Shown here: in pieces, positions 21,222-31,897 of the stretch
Position numbering within the stretch: the stretch's first letter is position 1
How the letters are laid out: each line of letters begins with the position of its first letter
From: an uncultured Mycoplasmatota bacterium
GTDB lineage: Bacteria; Bacillota_I; Bacilli_A; RF39; UBA660
Assembly (NCBI GenBank): GCA_947302655.1
Contig: CAMYVW010000002.1
Coordinates: forward strand, 1-64,000
Reading direction: 5' to 3'
Length of the DNA: 64,000 nt
Notes under the pieces: generated by a model
Databases searched by the model: none
What the model saw: only the letters and a program-made list of their open reading frames with translations
What the model was told of the DNA's origin: nothing
Program-made: the position numbers and the translations under genes

Positions 21222-21863
21222 ATGAATGATAATTTTGAAATTCGAAATGAGATTCTAAGAGATATGCTTAATAACAATAATGACATAAAAAGGGAAAGAA
21301 AAAGAAAATTATTAAAGATATTTTTATCATTAATTTGTATACTTGGTTTTCGTTTGTTTGTAGGAAAGATTTTAATTCCAAATGTTTTTGGATTTCCTTC
21401 TGGGTATAATAGATACTTCCTAATCGAATTTAATAATAAACCCTTAAGCATAGAATATAAAATAACAAATGAATTACCAATTATACCTTTTATAGTTTAT
21501 CTAAAAAGTTCGACTGAAAGTATGAGCAAATTATCACCTGAAAACGTGGAAAATTTTTATTATACTGTTGAACAAGACATAAAAATGAATATTAAATCAT
21601 TTGAATGCTATAACAATAAGTCTCGAATTAGATGTGAATACTATGATAAAACAAATTTGAAAGAAAAAAAATTACGTCTTTCAACCATGAAAATAACTCA
21701 TACTTCAAATCCTTATAAACTAGTCTATGAGGGAGAGTATAACTCCAATATAGGAAAATATTTAAAATATAATGGCAGTTTCACGATTAATATTACAGGT
21801 AAATATGGATTGAATACTGTCCATTTAACAACTTATATTATCAAGAAGAGTTCTGGTAAATGA
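21222..21863 (+). CDS. Hypothetical membrane-associated protein
   Basis: ORF with single TM segment near N-terminus. Confidence 0.6.
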   Translation: MNDNFEIRNEILRDMLNNNNDIKRERKRKLLKIFLSLICILGFRLFVGKILIPNVFGFPSGYNRYFLIEFNNKPLSIEYKITNELPIIPFIVYLKSSTESMSKLSPENVENFYYTVEQDIKMNIKSFECYNNKSRIRCEYYDKTNLKEKKLRLSTMKITHTSNPYKLVYEGEYNSNIGKYLKYNGSFTINITGKYGLNTVHLTTYIIKKSSGK

Positions 21864-22039
21864 AAAATTTGACCTGTTCTTCTTTTTAATTTTATTTAAT
21901 TTAAAAATTATTTTAGGTTCTATTTAGGTGCTAAAAACATTAAAATACATTAAAAAGTTATAATGACTTAAAATATAGAAAGTAAGTAAGTAAAAGGTTT
22001 TAACCAATATTAAATAGCAAAAAGTCTAGTTTTAAGTGA

Positions 22040-22077
22040 CCCCCTGAATGACCACCTTTTTAGGTGGTCTTTTTTGT
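22040..22077 (+). terminator. Terminator with duplicated 'ACCCCCTGAATGACCACC' module
   Basis: accccctgaatGACCACCtttttaGGTGGTCttttttg; near copy of 20913-20950. Confidence 0.8.
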
Positions 22078-22175
22078 TTTTACTAGTTTAATAATATGCT
22101 TTACATAATTTATTATGAAGTTGTGGTTTAAACTGAATTATTATTATATAATTAAGCAAAGGAGTACAATTAAAT

Positions 22176-22868
22176 ATGGATAAAGAATTAAAGAATATAT
22201 TATCTTACTTTTATTTAAAATTAGAAATTGAAAATGGTGAACTACACATATATGATAATAATAATATTGAATGTGATGTTTATAGTATAACTGAACCTTT
22301 TTTAACTCCTGAAAAAACTAAAAATATGGATTTAATATTTGATAAAGTTACTAATTGCTCTAATATCCGTGTTATTCCTAAAAGGGTTAATAATCTAGAT
22401 TCGGAAATTTGTTACGCAATTCATCTTTCGTATTCTAATGGTGTGCCATGTGTAAATGTTGAAAAACATGAGAGAATTAATAATGATGATAAACAAATTA
22501 AGATTACTGAAATTTCTGTTAATGAAGGACTTGGAAATAAAAATGGTTATATAAAAGAGTTTTATAATGGTAACTGCATGGATACTTATACAATTGATAG
22601 AAATGCTAAGAATTTGGCATATGTAGATTATGAAAATCAAGGAATATTTAATATCCAATTTTTAAATGATGAAGCCTATATATCTGCACATAATAATAAA
22701 CTAACCTATAAACCTGCAATTATGGATGTTTTTGATCAATCTGAATTATTTAAAAAAGTATTAAATGATTATTTTCCTGAATTGAATGAGAAATATAACG
22801 CATTAAGAAATGATGAAATAAAAAATTCTATACTTAATTTACAGCCTTCAAGAGGCATTGAAAGATAA
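22176..22868 (+). CDS. Hypothetical protein
   Basis: ORF preceded by 'aaaggag'; followed by terminator agaccacc-ttct-aggtggccttttttg at 22881. Confidence 0.6.
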   Translation: MDKELKNILSYFYLKLEIENGELHIYDNNNIECDVYSITEPFLTPEKTKNMDLIFDKVTNCSNIRVIPKRVNNLDSEICYAIHLSYSNGVPCVNVEKHERINNDDKQIKITEISVNEGLGNKNGYIKEFYNGNCMDTYTIDRNAKNLAYVDYENQGIFNIQFLNDEAYISAHNNKLTYKPAIMDVFDQSELFKKVLNDYFPELNEKYNALRNDEIKNSILNLQPSRGIER

Positions 22869-22982
22869 TGTAGTATTTATAGACCACCTTCTAGGTGGCC
22901 TTTTTTGTTTTATTTGACATAATTTATATATTAGATTATAATATGTAACTGTATTTATTGATATAAAAAGGAGATGTTTTAA

Positions 22983-23483
22983 ATGAAACCAGGATCTAAT
23001 GATATACCTGCAATTAAATTTGGCGTTCTTGTTGGTAAAAACCTTGAAGGAAAACTTGATATTAATATTGATAATCTATGTGATAATATTAATTGTATTG
23101 TTGACTTTGGTCAAGTTGATGGTTTAACATTTAAACAACTTTTAACTTTAAGACCAGAAATGAATGATTCTGATGTTATATTTTTTGCATATATTGATTT
23201 AGCTCATCCAAAGGCAGATAAATTTGGTATGGAATCAATTTTATGTGTAACAGTTAATAATCTTGGTAATTTAAAGGATAGTAATGATGATATATCTGCT
23301 ACAATTGAAAACTATTTAATTAAAAATATAAATAACCTTAAAGTTATAGGTAATATTTCATCTAATGATATAGTATGTACATTCTTATCAAGATATATGG
23401 GAAAATCCGATCAAGAAATAGATGAAAAAGTTAGAACAAGAGCAATGAGAGAGTTTAATAAAACAGCTCACCATTTATGGTAA
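22983..23483 (+). CDS. Hypothetical protein
   Basis: ORF preceded by 'aaaaggagatg'. Confidence 0.65.
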   Translation: MKPGSNDIPAIKFGVLVGKNLEGKLDINIDNLCDNINCIVDFGQVDGLTFKQLLTLRPEMNDSDVIFFAYIDLAHPKADKFGMESILCVTVNNLGNLKDSNDDISATIENYLIKNINNLKVIGNISSNDIVCTFLSRYMGKSDQEIDEKVRTRAMREFNKTAHHLW

Positions 23484-23578
23484 GCTGGTTTTTATTTATA
23501 TAAAAATATTTGACTTAATATATATAAATATATATAATATACTGCACTATATATTTTATATATATGTGGGGGATTTTT

Positions 23579-24520
23579 ATGAAGTATAATGTAGTATTTT
23601 GGGAACTAGATAAAAAGCTTGCTATATCAATGGATTCATTTATTAATAAAGAAGTTGATGAACTAAGTGAAAAGTTCCCAGATTTAATTTATGGTAGAAA
23701 AAATAATACAGGTAAAAGTTATAAGAACTTAATTATAAAAGGTGTAGGTAATAACTTTGTTGATATTAGTTTTTCAAGTTTTAATGTACAAACTGAAAAA
23801 GAAGCTATGCTTAATTCAATGACTATTAAAAATATGGATAATAATACTAAATTATTATCAGTAATAAATATTGGTAGTACTTATTTTAAAAACTTTGGTT
23901 CACATACATTACCTGAAGAGTGTATAATACCTGAGGCTTTTGATTATGATAAAAAAATAATTGATTATTTATCTAATAAAGATATTGATGTTTTATTTAC
24001 AAATTGTATCCATAACTTTAAATATAGTAAACCAGAATATATGCTTGATAGAGTAGAAGTATATGATAAGGTTGATAGTGCATGGCCTACACCTGAATAT
24101 AGTAAACATTTTGAAAGTTTAATGTCTCATAAAGATGAAATAGATGAAAATATATTCAGTGTTCTTTATTATTTGTTCACATCTCCAATTATTAATTCTC
24201 AAATGTTTGGAGAAGTTATTTATAAAGCCGTATATCCTAGTTATTGGAATGAATATGCATCTTGTTTGGACAAACTTGATATTGAAGAAAATAATAAAGC
24301 TGTTCGTACTTATACTGATTTAGATAAAGAAAAAAGTATCAATGAAATTAATAATTTACTTCTTGGTAATAAAAATGTTAATAAAGAACAAGTTAATATT
24401 TCTTTAGATGAGTTTATAACAAAACATAATGAAGTTAATGAAACAAGACCTGATGTTAATTCATTAATAAATGATAATCATGATATATTAGATAATAATA
24501 AAAATAGAACAAGAAGATAA
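23579..24520 (+). CDS. Hypothetical protein
   Basis: ORF with 'gtggggga' SD before ATG 23579. Confidence 0.65.
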   Translation: MKYNVVFWELDKKLAISMDSFINKEVDELSEKFPDLIYGRKNNTGKSYKNLIIKGVGNNFVDISFSSFNVQTEKEAMLNSMTIKNMDNNTKLLSVINIGSTYFKNFGSHTLPEECIIPEAFDYDKKIIDYLSNKDIDVLFTNCIHNFKYSKPEYMLDRVEVYDKVDSAWPTPEYSKHFESLMSHKDEIDENIFSVLYYLFTSPIINSQMFGEVIYKAVYPSYWNEYASCLDKLDIEENNKAVRTYTDLDKEKSINEINNLLLGNKNVNKEQVNISLDEFITKHNEVNETRPDVNSLINDNHDILDNNKNRTRR

Positions 24521-24665
24521 GTTTTTAACTTATCTTCTTTTTATATTTAATTTTATATTATGATATAATGTAAATAATTAAGTGCGAAGCCTTATGCGCT
24601 TAAAAGTTGGTAGTTAGCTTTTGTTTATTTTTATATACTACAGGCATGAAAGGAGAGAAAATCTA

Positions 24666-25568
24666 ATGAAGTTTGGAGATAATTTAAAACAAATTAGAAA
24701 ATCAAAAAATATATCACAGGAGGATCTTGCAGAAAAACTTGGAGTATCAAGACAAAGTGTTTCTAAATGGGAAACAGGAGAAAACTATCCAAGTATGTTT
24801 AATATAATGTGCTTATGTGACATATTTAATTGTAAGATTAATAATTTAGTTCATGAATCTATGTCTGATATTAATTCATTAGATGAAGAAATTAAGATGA
24901 GTGTTGTTAAGTTTAAAGAAAATGAACAAAAGAAGATGAAAGGGTTTACTAAAGCACTATATATAATTAGTAATATAGCAAAACATGTATGCTTTGTAAT
25001 GACTATATTAATGATTATCATTACTATTGCTGGAGCTGTTATAGTTCCATCTGTAAAAATAGATAATAAAAATAATACAATTAGTTTATATGGTCATAAA
25101 GTCGATTACAAGTTAACAAAAAACACATTAACTATTAATGGAGATAAAGTAACAACTCATGATGATTACGAATATACTCAAATTAAAAAAGCTACAGAAA
25201 TGAGTTCTACTAAATTAACTATAGTTTCGCTATTCTTAACTGTATCTGCAACATTAGTATTATTTGTATCTTATAAATTATTTAGTAATTTATCTCAATT
25301 ATTTAAAAATATTCATGATCAAAATACACCATTTAGTATGGAAAATGTTAATGCTATTAGAAAACTTGCTTTATATTCATTTTTAACTGTATTAATACCT
25401 GATGTTGCTGGTAGCATTGCATCTATAATAAGTAATATTGATTTTGGAGTAACTATTGGTTTATTCTCATATCTATTTAGTTTAATGCTTATTGTGTTAT
25501 CATACATCTTTAAATATGGTTATGAAATACAGTTAGATTCAAAAGGAACAATGTATAATGAAAAATAA
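24666..25568 (+). CDS. XRE-family HTH regulator fused to membrane domain
   Basis: 'LKQIRKSKNISQEDLAEKLGVSRQSVSKWETGENYPSMFNI' followed by several TM segments; SD 'aaaggagag'. Confidence 0.88.
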   Translation: MKFGDNLKQIRKSKNISQEDLAEKLGVSRQSVSKWETGENYPSMFNIMCLCDIFNCKINNLVHESMSDINSLDEEIKMSVVKFKENEQKKMKGFTKALYIISNIAKHVCFVMTILMIIITIAGAVIVPSVKIDNKNNTISLYGHKVDYKLTKNTLTINGDKVTTHDDYEYTQIKKATEMSSTKLTIVSLFLTVSATLVLFVSYKLFSNLSQLFKNIHDQNTPFSMENVNAIRKLALYSFLTVLIPDVAGSIASIISNIDFGVTIGLFSYLFSLMLIVLSYIFKYGYEIQLDSKGTMYNEK

Positions 25569-25830
25569 CAAAAGAGCATTGTTAGTAGATCTTAAAGAAA
25601 GACTTAATTGTTCAGAGGAAGAATGCATTATTATAAATAATATTGTTGAAGATACATCATTATTTGGCAAAAAGAATAGAGCTAAAATGATAGATGGCTT
25701 TATGGATCAACTTAATGTATCTGAAGAAAGAGCAATTGAAATTTATAATACATTTATGGATATATTTAAATATAGAGTAAAGTTTAAAATTTTTCATCCA
25801 TTTAAAAGTATTAAAAAGAAAGAAGATTAA
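25558..25830 (+). CDS. Hypothetical protein coupled to XRE-membrane regulator
   Basis: Overlaps upstream stop by 11 nt. Confidence 0.6.
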   Translation: MKNNKRALLVDLKERLNCSEEECIIINNIVEDTSLFGKKNRAKMIDGFMDQLNVSEERAIEIYNTFMDIFKYRVKFKIFHPFKSIKKKED

Positions 25831-25894
25831 CACTTTGTCGTTAATCTTTTTTTATGTTTTTATAATGTGATATAATTATACTGGTGAATATCAA

Positions 25895-26146
25895 ATGAAT
25901 GCGGAAAAGATAAAAAAACATAAAAGAAGGTTTAAAATATATAACATTATATCTATTATTTTAAGTATTCTAATAACTTATGGTATATATATGTTTATGT
26001 ATGGATGGGCTAAAGGTGATGGAAATGATGTTACATTTACATTTAATACTTTCTTAATACTCTTATGTCTTGCATGTGGATTTTATGTTACTTTGATTTT
26101 TCCAGGATATTTATTACATAAAATAATTTTGATGAGGAATAAGTAA
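25895..26146 (+). CDS. Small two-TM membrane protein
   Basis: ORF with two hydrophobic segments; weak paralogue-like resemblance to the next ORF. Confidence 0.55.
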   Translation: MNAEKIKKHKRRFKIYNIISIILSILITYGIYMFMYGWAKGDGNDVTFTFNTFLILLCLACGFYVTLIFPGYLLHKIILMRNK

Positions 26147-26147
26147 A

Positions 26148-26420
26148 ATGAATAATGAAGATAAGGTTTTAAAACGTAAAAAATATTTTAAGATGTATTT
26201 AAAATTTATTACATCTGGTTCTATAGGTGGAGGTATATGCCTTGTTCTATTTATATATTTCATAGGTCTTGCTATAGGAGGACCCAAGAGTCTTTCTACA
26301 GAAAGTATAGGTATAATGCTTGGAATAGCTATAACTTTATTTTTGATGTTTTTTATACCAGGGTTAATTATACATTTGCTTATTATTAGAAAATATAAAA
26401 AGAAAGGTAATGATAAATAA
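26148..26420 (+). CDS. Small two-TM membrane protein
   Basis: ORF with two hydrophobic segments. Confidence 0.55.
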   Translation: MNNEDKVLKRKKYFKMYLKFITSGSIGGGICLVLFIYFIGLAIGGPKSLSTESIGIMLGIAITLFLMFFIPGLIIHLLIIRKYKKKGNDK

Positions 26421-26421
26421 T

Positions 26422-26814
26422 ATGAAAGAGACATATGATTTTTTAAAGAAATGTGGAGTTTTTTACTTAGCTACTGTAGATGGTGATAAACCTAGGGTAA
26501 GACCATTTGGGGCTATTAATATATTTGAGGATAAATTATATTTTCAAACTGGTAAAATTAAAAATGTTTCAAAACAACTAAATTGTAATCCTAATGTAGA
26601 GATATGTGGTTTTGTTGATGGAAAGTGGATTAGAGTTGAAGGAACATTAATAAATGATGAAAGAATTGAAGCTAAAGAGGATATGCTTAACCATAATCCA
26701 GAACTTAAAAATATGTATAATGCAAATGATGATAATACGCAAGTGTTATATTTAAAAGATGCAACTTCAACTATATATTCGTTTACAGAAGCACCTGTTA
26801 TTTACAGGTTTTAA
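26422..26814 (+). CDS. Pyridoxamine 5'-phosphate oxidase-like flavin-binding protein
   Basis: 'FYLATVDGDKPRVRPFGAINIFEDKLYFQTGK' typical of the PNPOx-like family. Confidence 0.88.
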   Translation: MKETYDFLKKCGVFYLATVDGDKPRVRPFGAINIFEDKLYFQTGKIKNVSKQLNCNPNVEICGFVDGKWIRVEGTLINDERIEAKEDMLNHNPELKNMYNANDDNTQVLYLKDATSTIYSFTEAPVIYRF

Positions 26815-26895
26815 AGTTAAGTAACAGTAAAGTAAGAACATATAATATATGTTCTTTTTTATTTAAGTGATAGAATTATCATGGAGGGTAGTTGT

Positions 26896-27864
26896 ATGAA
26901 CTATAAGAAAATTGTTGTAGCTGGTGGTGGCGTACTAGGAAGTCAAATAGCTTACCAAACTGCTTATTCAGGCTATGATGTTATAATTTTAATTAGAAAA
27001 GAAGATAATAAAGAAGATGTTGTAAATAAACTTTATAATCTTCATGATACATATATAGATTCTGTTAACGCTATGAATACTAAAGATACTTCACTATGGT
27101 GTCGAGGTATTGCTGATGTTGATAGTTTTGATAAAAAAGAATGCCTAACTAATGTTGATGAAGCTTTAAAAAGAATTAATATTCTTAATGATCCAGTTAA
27201 AGCTTTAGAAGATGCTGATTTGTTAATTGAATCAATTACAGAAGATATTAATGTAAAAGCTAGATTTTATAAATCTATTTCTTCTATATTACCTGAAAAA
27301 ACTGTAATTGTTACAAATTCCTCAACACTTCTTCCATCTAAACTTGCTAAATATACTGGAAGAGCGGAAAAATATTTATCAATGCATTTTGCAAATGCAA
27401 TTTGGAAAAATAATATATCTGAGATAATGGGTCATGATAAAACTGATAAGAAGTATTTTGATGAAATTATAAAATTTGCTGAATCAATTAAGATGATTCC
27501 ACTTCCTGTTTATAAGGAAAAATCTGGATATTTACTTAATTCTATGTTAGTTCCTTTCTTACTTAGTGCAATGGATTTACTTGCTAATGGGGTATCTGAT
27601 CCAAAAACTATAGATGAAGCGTGGACTTTAGGAACTGGTGCACCAAATGGACCATTTGAAATTCTCGACGTTGTTGGTCTTGAAACAGCCAAAAATATTG
27701 TTCTTCAATATCAAAAAGTACCTAATATAATAGATCCACTGCTTAAAAAGATGATGCTTCCATATAATTATAGTGGTATGTTAAAAATATTAAATCAATA
27801 TATTGAAGAAGGTAAAATGGGTAAATCTACTGGTGAAGGTTTCTTTAAATATAATGATAAATAA
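26896..27864 (+). CDS. 3-hydroxyacyl-CoA dehydrogenase
   Basis: Rossmann 'VVAGGGVLGSQIAYQTAYSGYDV' and 3HCDH C-terminal pattern. Confidence 0.87.
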   Translation: MNYKKIVVAGGGVLGSQIAYQTAYSGYDVIILIRKEDNKEDVVNKLYNLHDTYIDSVNAMNTKDTSLWCRGIADVDSFDKKECLTNVDEALKRINILNDPVKALEDADLLIESITEDINVKARFYKSISSILPEKTVIVTNSSTLLPSKLAKYTGRAEKYLSMHFANAIWKNNISEIMGHDKTDKKYFDEIIKFAESIKMIPLPVYKEKSGYLLNSMLVPFLLSAMDLLANGVSDPKTIDEAWTLGTGAPNGPFEILDVVGLETAKNIVLQYQKVPNIIDPLLKKMMLPYNYSGMLKILNQYIEEGKMGKSTGEGFFKYNDK

Positions 27865-27994
27865 AAAAGGTTTTTAAAACCTTTTTTTATTTATGTTTCT
27901 ATAAAATGCTTTGTTGTGATAAAATATATTTAGAGATAGAGGGTTTATGGTTAATTAACTATAATTCTCATTTATTTAAATATAGGAGAATATT

Positions 27995-29383
27995 ATGTTT
28001 GACGTTGTAATTATTGGTGCAGGACCTGCTGGTTTATTTGCTGCATATGAACTTGTAGAAAGTAATAAGAATTTAAAGGTATGTATTCTTGATAGAGGGT
28101 CATATGCAAGTAAAAGGGTATGTCCGATGAATAAACTTGGGGTTCCTTGTAAGAATTGTAAACCATGTGCGATTTTATCTGGGTATGGTGGAGCAGGAAC
28201 TTTTTCTGATGGAAAACTTAACTTTATTCCAAAACTTGGTAAAAGTGATTTAACTAAATATATGAGTGAATCTGATGCATATAAACTTATAGATGAAACA
28301 GAGGAAATATTTACTAAGTTTAAAATGGATGCTGAAGTATATCCAAGTAATATGGATGAAGCAGAAGAAATTAGAAGAAAAGTTGCAGTTGCTGGAGCTA
28401 AACTTTTAATTATTAAACAAAAACATTTAGGATCAGATCATTTACCTGATTATATTCAAGGTATATCCGATTATTTAGAAAAGAATAACGTTAAATTATT
28501 TGAAAAAGCAAATGTTGAAGATATAGTAAAAAATAAAAATAATTATGATGTTATATATAATAAAGATAATAAAGTAACAGGAAAGTATGTTATTGTTGCT
28601 CCAGGTAGAACTGGTGCTAAATGGGTTCAAGAATTATCTGATAAGTATAATATCCCATATACTTCTAAATCAATTGAAGTTGGAGTTAGAGTTGAAGTTA
28701 GAAAAGATATTATGAAAGAACTTACAGATGTTATATATGATCCTACCATATTTATTAAAACTAAAACTTATGGAGATGAAATTAGAACATTCTGTACAAA
28801 TCCAGGAGGATTTGTAGCAAAAGAAAATTATTATGGATATATATGCGTTAATGGTCATGCTCTTAAAGATATAAAAAGTAATAATACAAACTTTGCATTT
28901 ATCTCTAAAGTAAATTTAACTGAACCGGTTACAAACACAAGACTATATGGTGAATCAATAGCTAAAATAGCAAATGTACTTGGTGATGGTAAACCTATAA
29001 TTCAGAATTTAAAAGATTTAAAAAATGGAAGAAGAAGTGAGTGGCATCGTATTAATAAAGGTTTTATTGAACCAACTTTAAAAGATTGTGTTGCTGGTGA
29101 TTTAGCTTTAGTTCTTCCTCATAGAATAATTACTAATATTTTAGAAGGTTTAGAAATACTAGATAAAATAATACCTGGTATTAATAATGATGATACATTG
29201 TTGTATGGACCGGAAATTAAGTTCTTTAGTAATGAAATAGAAACTGATAATAATTTCAAATTAGATGGTAATAATATTTATTTTGTTGGTGATGGTTCTG
29301 GTAAGGCTGGTAATATAGTAACAGCTGCTGCAACAGGACTAGTTGCTGCTAGAGATATTATTAAAAATATAAAAAATAAATAA
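27995..29383 (+). CDS. NAD(P)/FAD-dependent oxidoreductase
   Basis: 'DVVIIGAGPAGLFAAYEL', C-terminal 'IYFVGDGSGKAGNIVTAAATGLVAARDI'. Confidence 0.9.
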   Translation: MFDVVIIGAGPAGLFAAYELVESNKNLKVCILDRGSYASKRVCPMNKLGVPCKNCKPCAILSGYGGAGTFSDGKLNFIPKLGKSDLTKYMSESDAYKLIDETEEIFTKFKMDAEVYPSNMDEAEEIRRKVAVAGAKLLIIKQKHLGSDHLPDYIQGISDYLEKNNVKLFEKANVEDIVKNKNNYDVIYNKDNKVTGKYVIVAPGRTGAKWVQELSDKYNIPYTSKSIEVGVRVEVRKDIMKELTDVIYDPTIFIKTKTYGDEIRTFCTNPGGFVAKENYYGYICVNGHALKDIKSNNTNFAFISKVNLTEPVTNTRLYGESIAKIANVLGDGKPIIQNLKDLKNGRRSEWHRINKGFIEPTLKDCVAGDLALVLPHRIITNILEGLEILDKIIPGINNDDTLLYGPEIKFFSNEIETDNNFKLDGNNIYFVGDGSGKAGNIVTAAATGLVAARDIIKNIKNK

Positions 29384-29454
29384 TTATTTTTTATTAATGA
29401 ACTCTAGTAATACTAGAGTTCATTTAATTTGTTACTTTTTTAGAAGGTGAAAAT

Positions 29455-30192
29455 ATGAAAATAGCAAGTTTTAATATTAAACATCGTATTTTTAGAAATA
29501 ATAAGAACATATCTAATGATGTTTTTAATATTATTAAAAATAATAATATTGATATTTTGTGTGCTCAAGAAATACCACGTAGTTTAGCAAGAAGTTTTTT
29601 ACGTGTTATGAAAGGATATAGTGTTAATGGTGATTCAAGATATCATCACTACTTTAAAAGTTTACCTTTTAATGAAAAGACACCTATCATAACTAAAAAT
29701 AAAGTTGTAAATACTAAAACCATTAGATATAAGAATAAAATAAATAATATTTCGGAATTTTTTAAATATTTAAAACACCTTCCAATAATTCCTAGAATTG
29801 CAACGATTGTTATTGTTAAAGTAAAAGATGATAGAGATATATGCGTTATTAATACTCATTTAGACTATAAATTATCAATTATTCAAAAAAAGCAATTAAA
29901 TCATTTGATTGAAATTATTAGTGAATACAAAGATAAGTATGACATAGTTCTAACTGGTGATTTTAATATGGATGAAAAAGATGAACATTTTATAAATTTT
30001 ATTAATTCTATAAATAAAATAGGTTTAGAAAAAGTATCTATTAATGGATTTACATGGAGAGGAAAGAAAAACAAGAAGAGAATACTAGATTATATTTTTG
30101 TGTCAAAAAATTTACAGTTAAAAGGTTATGGTTTAATTGAATCAAAATCTCTTTCAGACCATGAAATTATTTATGTTGATATTAATTTATAA
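29455..30192 (+). CDS. Endonuclease/exonuclease/phosphatase family protein
   Basis: 'IASFNIKH', 'DIVLTGDFNMDE', 'LDYIFVSKNL', 'SLSDHEIIYVDI' motifs. Confidence 0.92.
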   Translation: MKIASFNIKHRIFRNNKNISNDVFNIIKNNNIDILCAQEIPRSLARSFLRVMKGYSVNGDSRYHHYFKSLPFNEKTPIITKNKVVNTKTIRYKNKINNISEFFKYLKHLPIIPRIATIVIVKVKDDRDICVINTHLDYKLSIIQKKQLNHLIEIISEYKDKYDIVLTGDFNMDEKDEHFINFINSINKIGLEKVSINGFTWRGKKNKKRILDYIFVSKNLQLKGYGLIESKSLSDHEIIYVDINL

Positions 30193-30305
30193 AAATTTTA
30201 TATGTCAATTTTGTGTCTCCATCTATTAATATGTTTTTTTAACATGTTATAATCGTTCTAGATATAAAGTAGATGTTTATTTTAAACTTTGGGGAGGTGT
30301 TTAAA

Positions 30306-30923
30306 TTGGCGGATTTAGTTTTTGTTTATGGTGCAATGGGCTGTGGTAAAACAACGGAACTACTTATGAAAATTTATGATTATGAAAGTGAAGGTAAAAT
30401 AGTATTTTTTATTAAACCTTCTACAGATAGTAAAGGCGATAATAAAGCTGTAAATAGGTTTGGTATGGAAAGACAGGTTGATTATCTTGTTAAACCTGAT
30501 GAGAGTATTTTAGGCATTATTACTTCTCTTAAAACCTTACCTGATGCTATAGTTGTAGAAGAAGCACAATTTTTACAAAAGAAACAAGTTGATGAATTAT
30601 TTTTAATTTCAAAAGATTTTGATATCGAAGTATTTACTTATGGTATACGTAGTGATTTTAGACAAGATGAATTTACTGGTTCTTCAAGACTATTTACTAT
30701 TGCTGATAAAATACAAGAACTAGATAAAAAAATATGTAGCTGTGGTGCTAAAGCTACTAATAATTTAAGACTTTTTAATGGAGTGCCTACATTTGATGGT
30801 AATTCTATATTAATTGATAATGTAAGTGATCCAAGTTATAATGAAGAAACTAATTTTTCTTATAAATCTGTATGTGGAGATTGCTATTTAAGAATTAGAA
30901 GAAAATATTCAAATGATAAATAA
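30306..30923 (+). CDS. tdk: Thymidine kinase
   Basis: TTG start after 'ggggaggtg'; 'VYGAMGCGKTTELLMKIYDYESEGK', 'VVEEAQFL', Zn-binding Cys. Confidence 0.92.
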   Translation: MADLVFVYGAMGCGKTTELLMKIYDYESEGKIVFFIKPSTDSKGDNKAVNRFGMERQVDYLVKPDESILGIITSLKTLPDAIVVEEAQFLQKKQVDELFLISKDFDIEVFTYGIRSDFRQDEFTGSSRLFTIADKIQELDKKICSCGAKATNNLRLFNGVPTFDGNSILIDNVSDPSYNEETNFSYKSVCGDCYLRIRRKYSNDK

Positions 30924-30952
30924 AAAAACACTTTTAAAAAGTGTTTTTTTAT
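30922..30952 (+). terminator. Terminator after tdk
   Basis: aaaaaaacactttt-aaaa-agtgtttttttatt. Confidence 0.8.
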
Positions 30953-31004
30953 TTATATATAGGTAAATGTTATAATCCCATCTATATTATATGCGTATTA
31001 TATA

Positions 31005-31370
31005 GTGAAAGGTGATGGTTTTATAAAAATTAAAATCAATATTAGAGGAATATATAAATATAATGATAAACAACCTTATGTATTTATATATGATATGAAT
31101 AATAATTTAGTATCTAGTGGATATGCTAGATGTGGTGTATATTATGCATGTTTAAATGAATGTAAGAGATATAAAGTTATTGTTAAATTTTTAAATAGTA
31201 AAGTATGCTCTTATATATACACTAATAGATGTGAGTTTGATATATATTTAAATATATGTATAAAACAAGGTAATAATAGAACTGTTACTTTTCGACTTGT
31301 TGATTATTTTTATAATCTTCCAATAGCGAAAGGGGTTTTAAATTTTGGACAAACAAGTAATTATAACTAA
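31005..31370 (+). CDS. Ig-like surface protein, 5' fragment (possible frameshift with next ORF)
   Basis: Ends 'RTVTFRLVDYFYNLPIAKGVLNF', parallel to the repeat in the next ORF. Confidence 0.5.
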   Translation: MKGDGFIKIKINIRGIYKYNDKQPYVFIYDMNNNLVSSGYARCGVYYACLNECKRYKVIVKFLNSKVCSYIYTNRCEFDIYLNICIKQGNNRTVTFRLVDYFYNLPIAKGVLNFGQTSNYN

Positions 31371-31884
31371 CGGAGTTGGTACATCTGATATTATAAATGG
31401 TAATTATAATGTAACTGCAGATGTAACAGGTTATAGCAATCAAACTATAACTCCTGCATCAGTTAATATAGTTGAAGGAACAAATACATATAATTTTACA
31501 ATCGAAGCTGATGGAACATTAACTATTCATGTTACAGAGGATGGAACTTCGGGTGGAACACCTATTGTTGGGGCTACTTTTATTAGAACTGATTCATCTG
31601 GAACAGAATATGGGACAGCTATAACAACAGATGCATCTGGTAATGCTGTATTTAATAATGTTCCATATGATGCAACTGGAGCACCTACAATTTATTATAA
31701 ACAAACTGCATCAGATGGAAATCATGAGTTTGATAATACAGTTCAAAGTACAACGCTTACAACACAAACTTCAACTGTTGAAGTAACTAATGCACCAGGT
31801 GCAACAAGAACAATTAATCTAACAGATGCTAACTATGACAATTTACCAATAGAATCTGGAACTCTTACACTTAGCAGCAATTAA
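31345..31884 (+). CDS. Ig-like/beta-sandwich repeat protein, 3' fragment or TTG-initiated ORF
   Basis: 'TIEADGTLTIHVTEDGTSGGTPIVGATFIRTDSSG...'; ends 'RTINLTDANYDNLPIESGTLTLSSN'. Confidence 0.5.
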   Translation: MDKQVIITNGVGTSDIINGNYNVTADVTGYSNQTITPASVNIVEGTNTYNFTIEADGTLTIHVTEDGTSGGTPIVGATFIRTDSSGTEYGTAITTDASGNAVFNNVPYDATGAPTIYYKQTASDGNHEFDNTVQSTTLTTQTSTVEVTNAPGATRTINLTDANYDNLPIESGTLTLSSN

Positions 31885-31897
31885 AATAAGGTCGATA

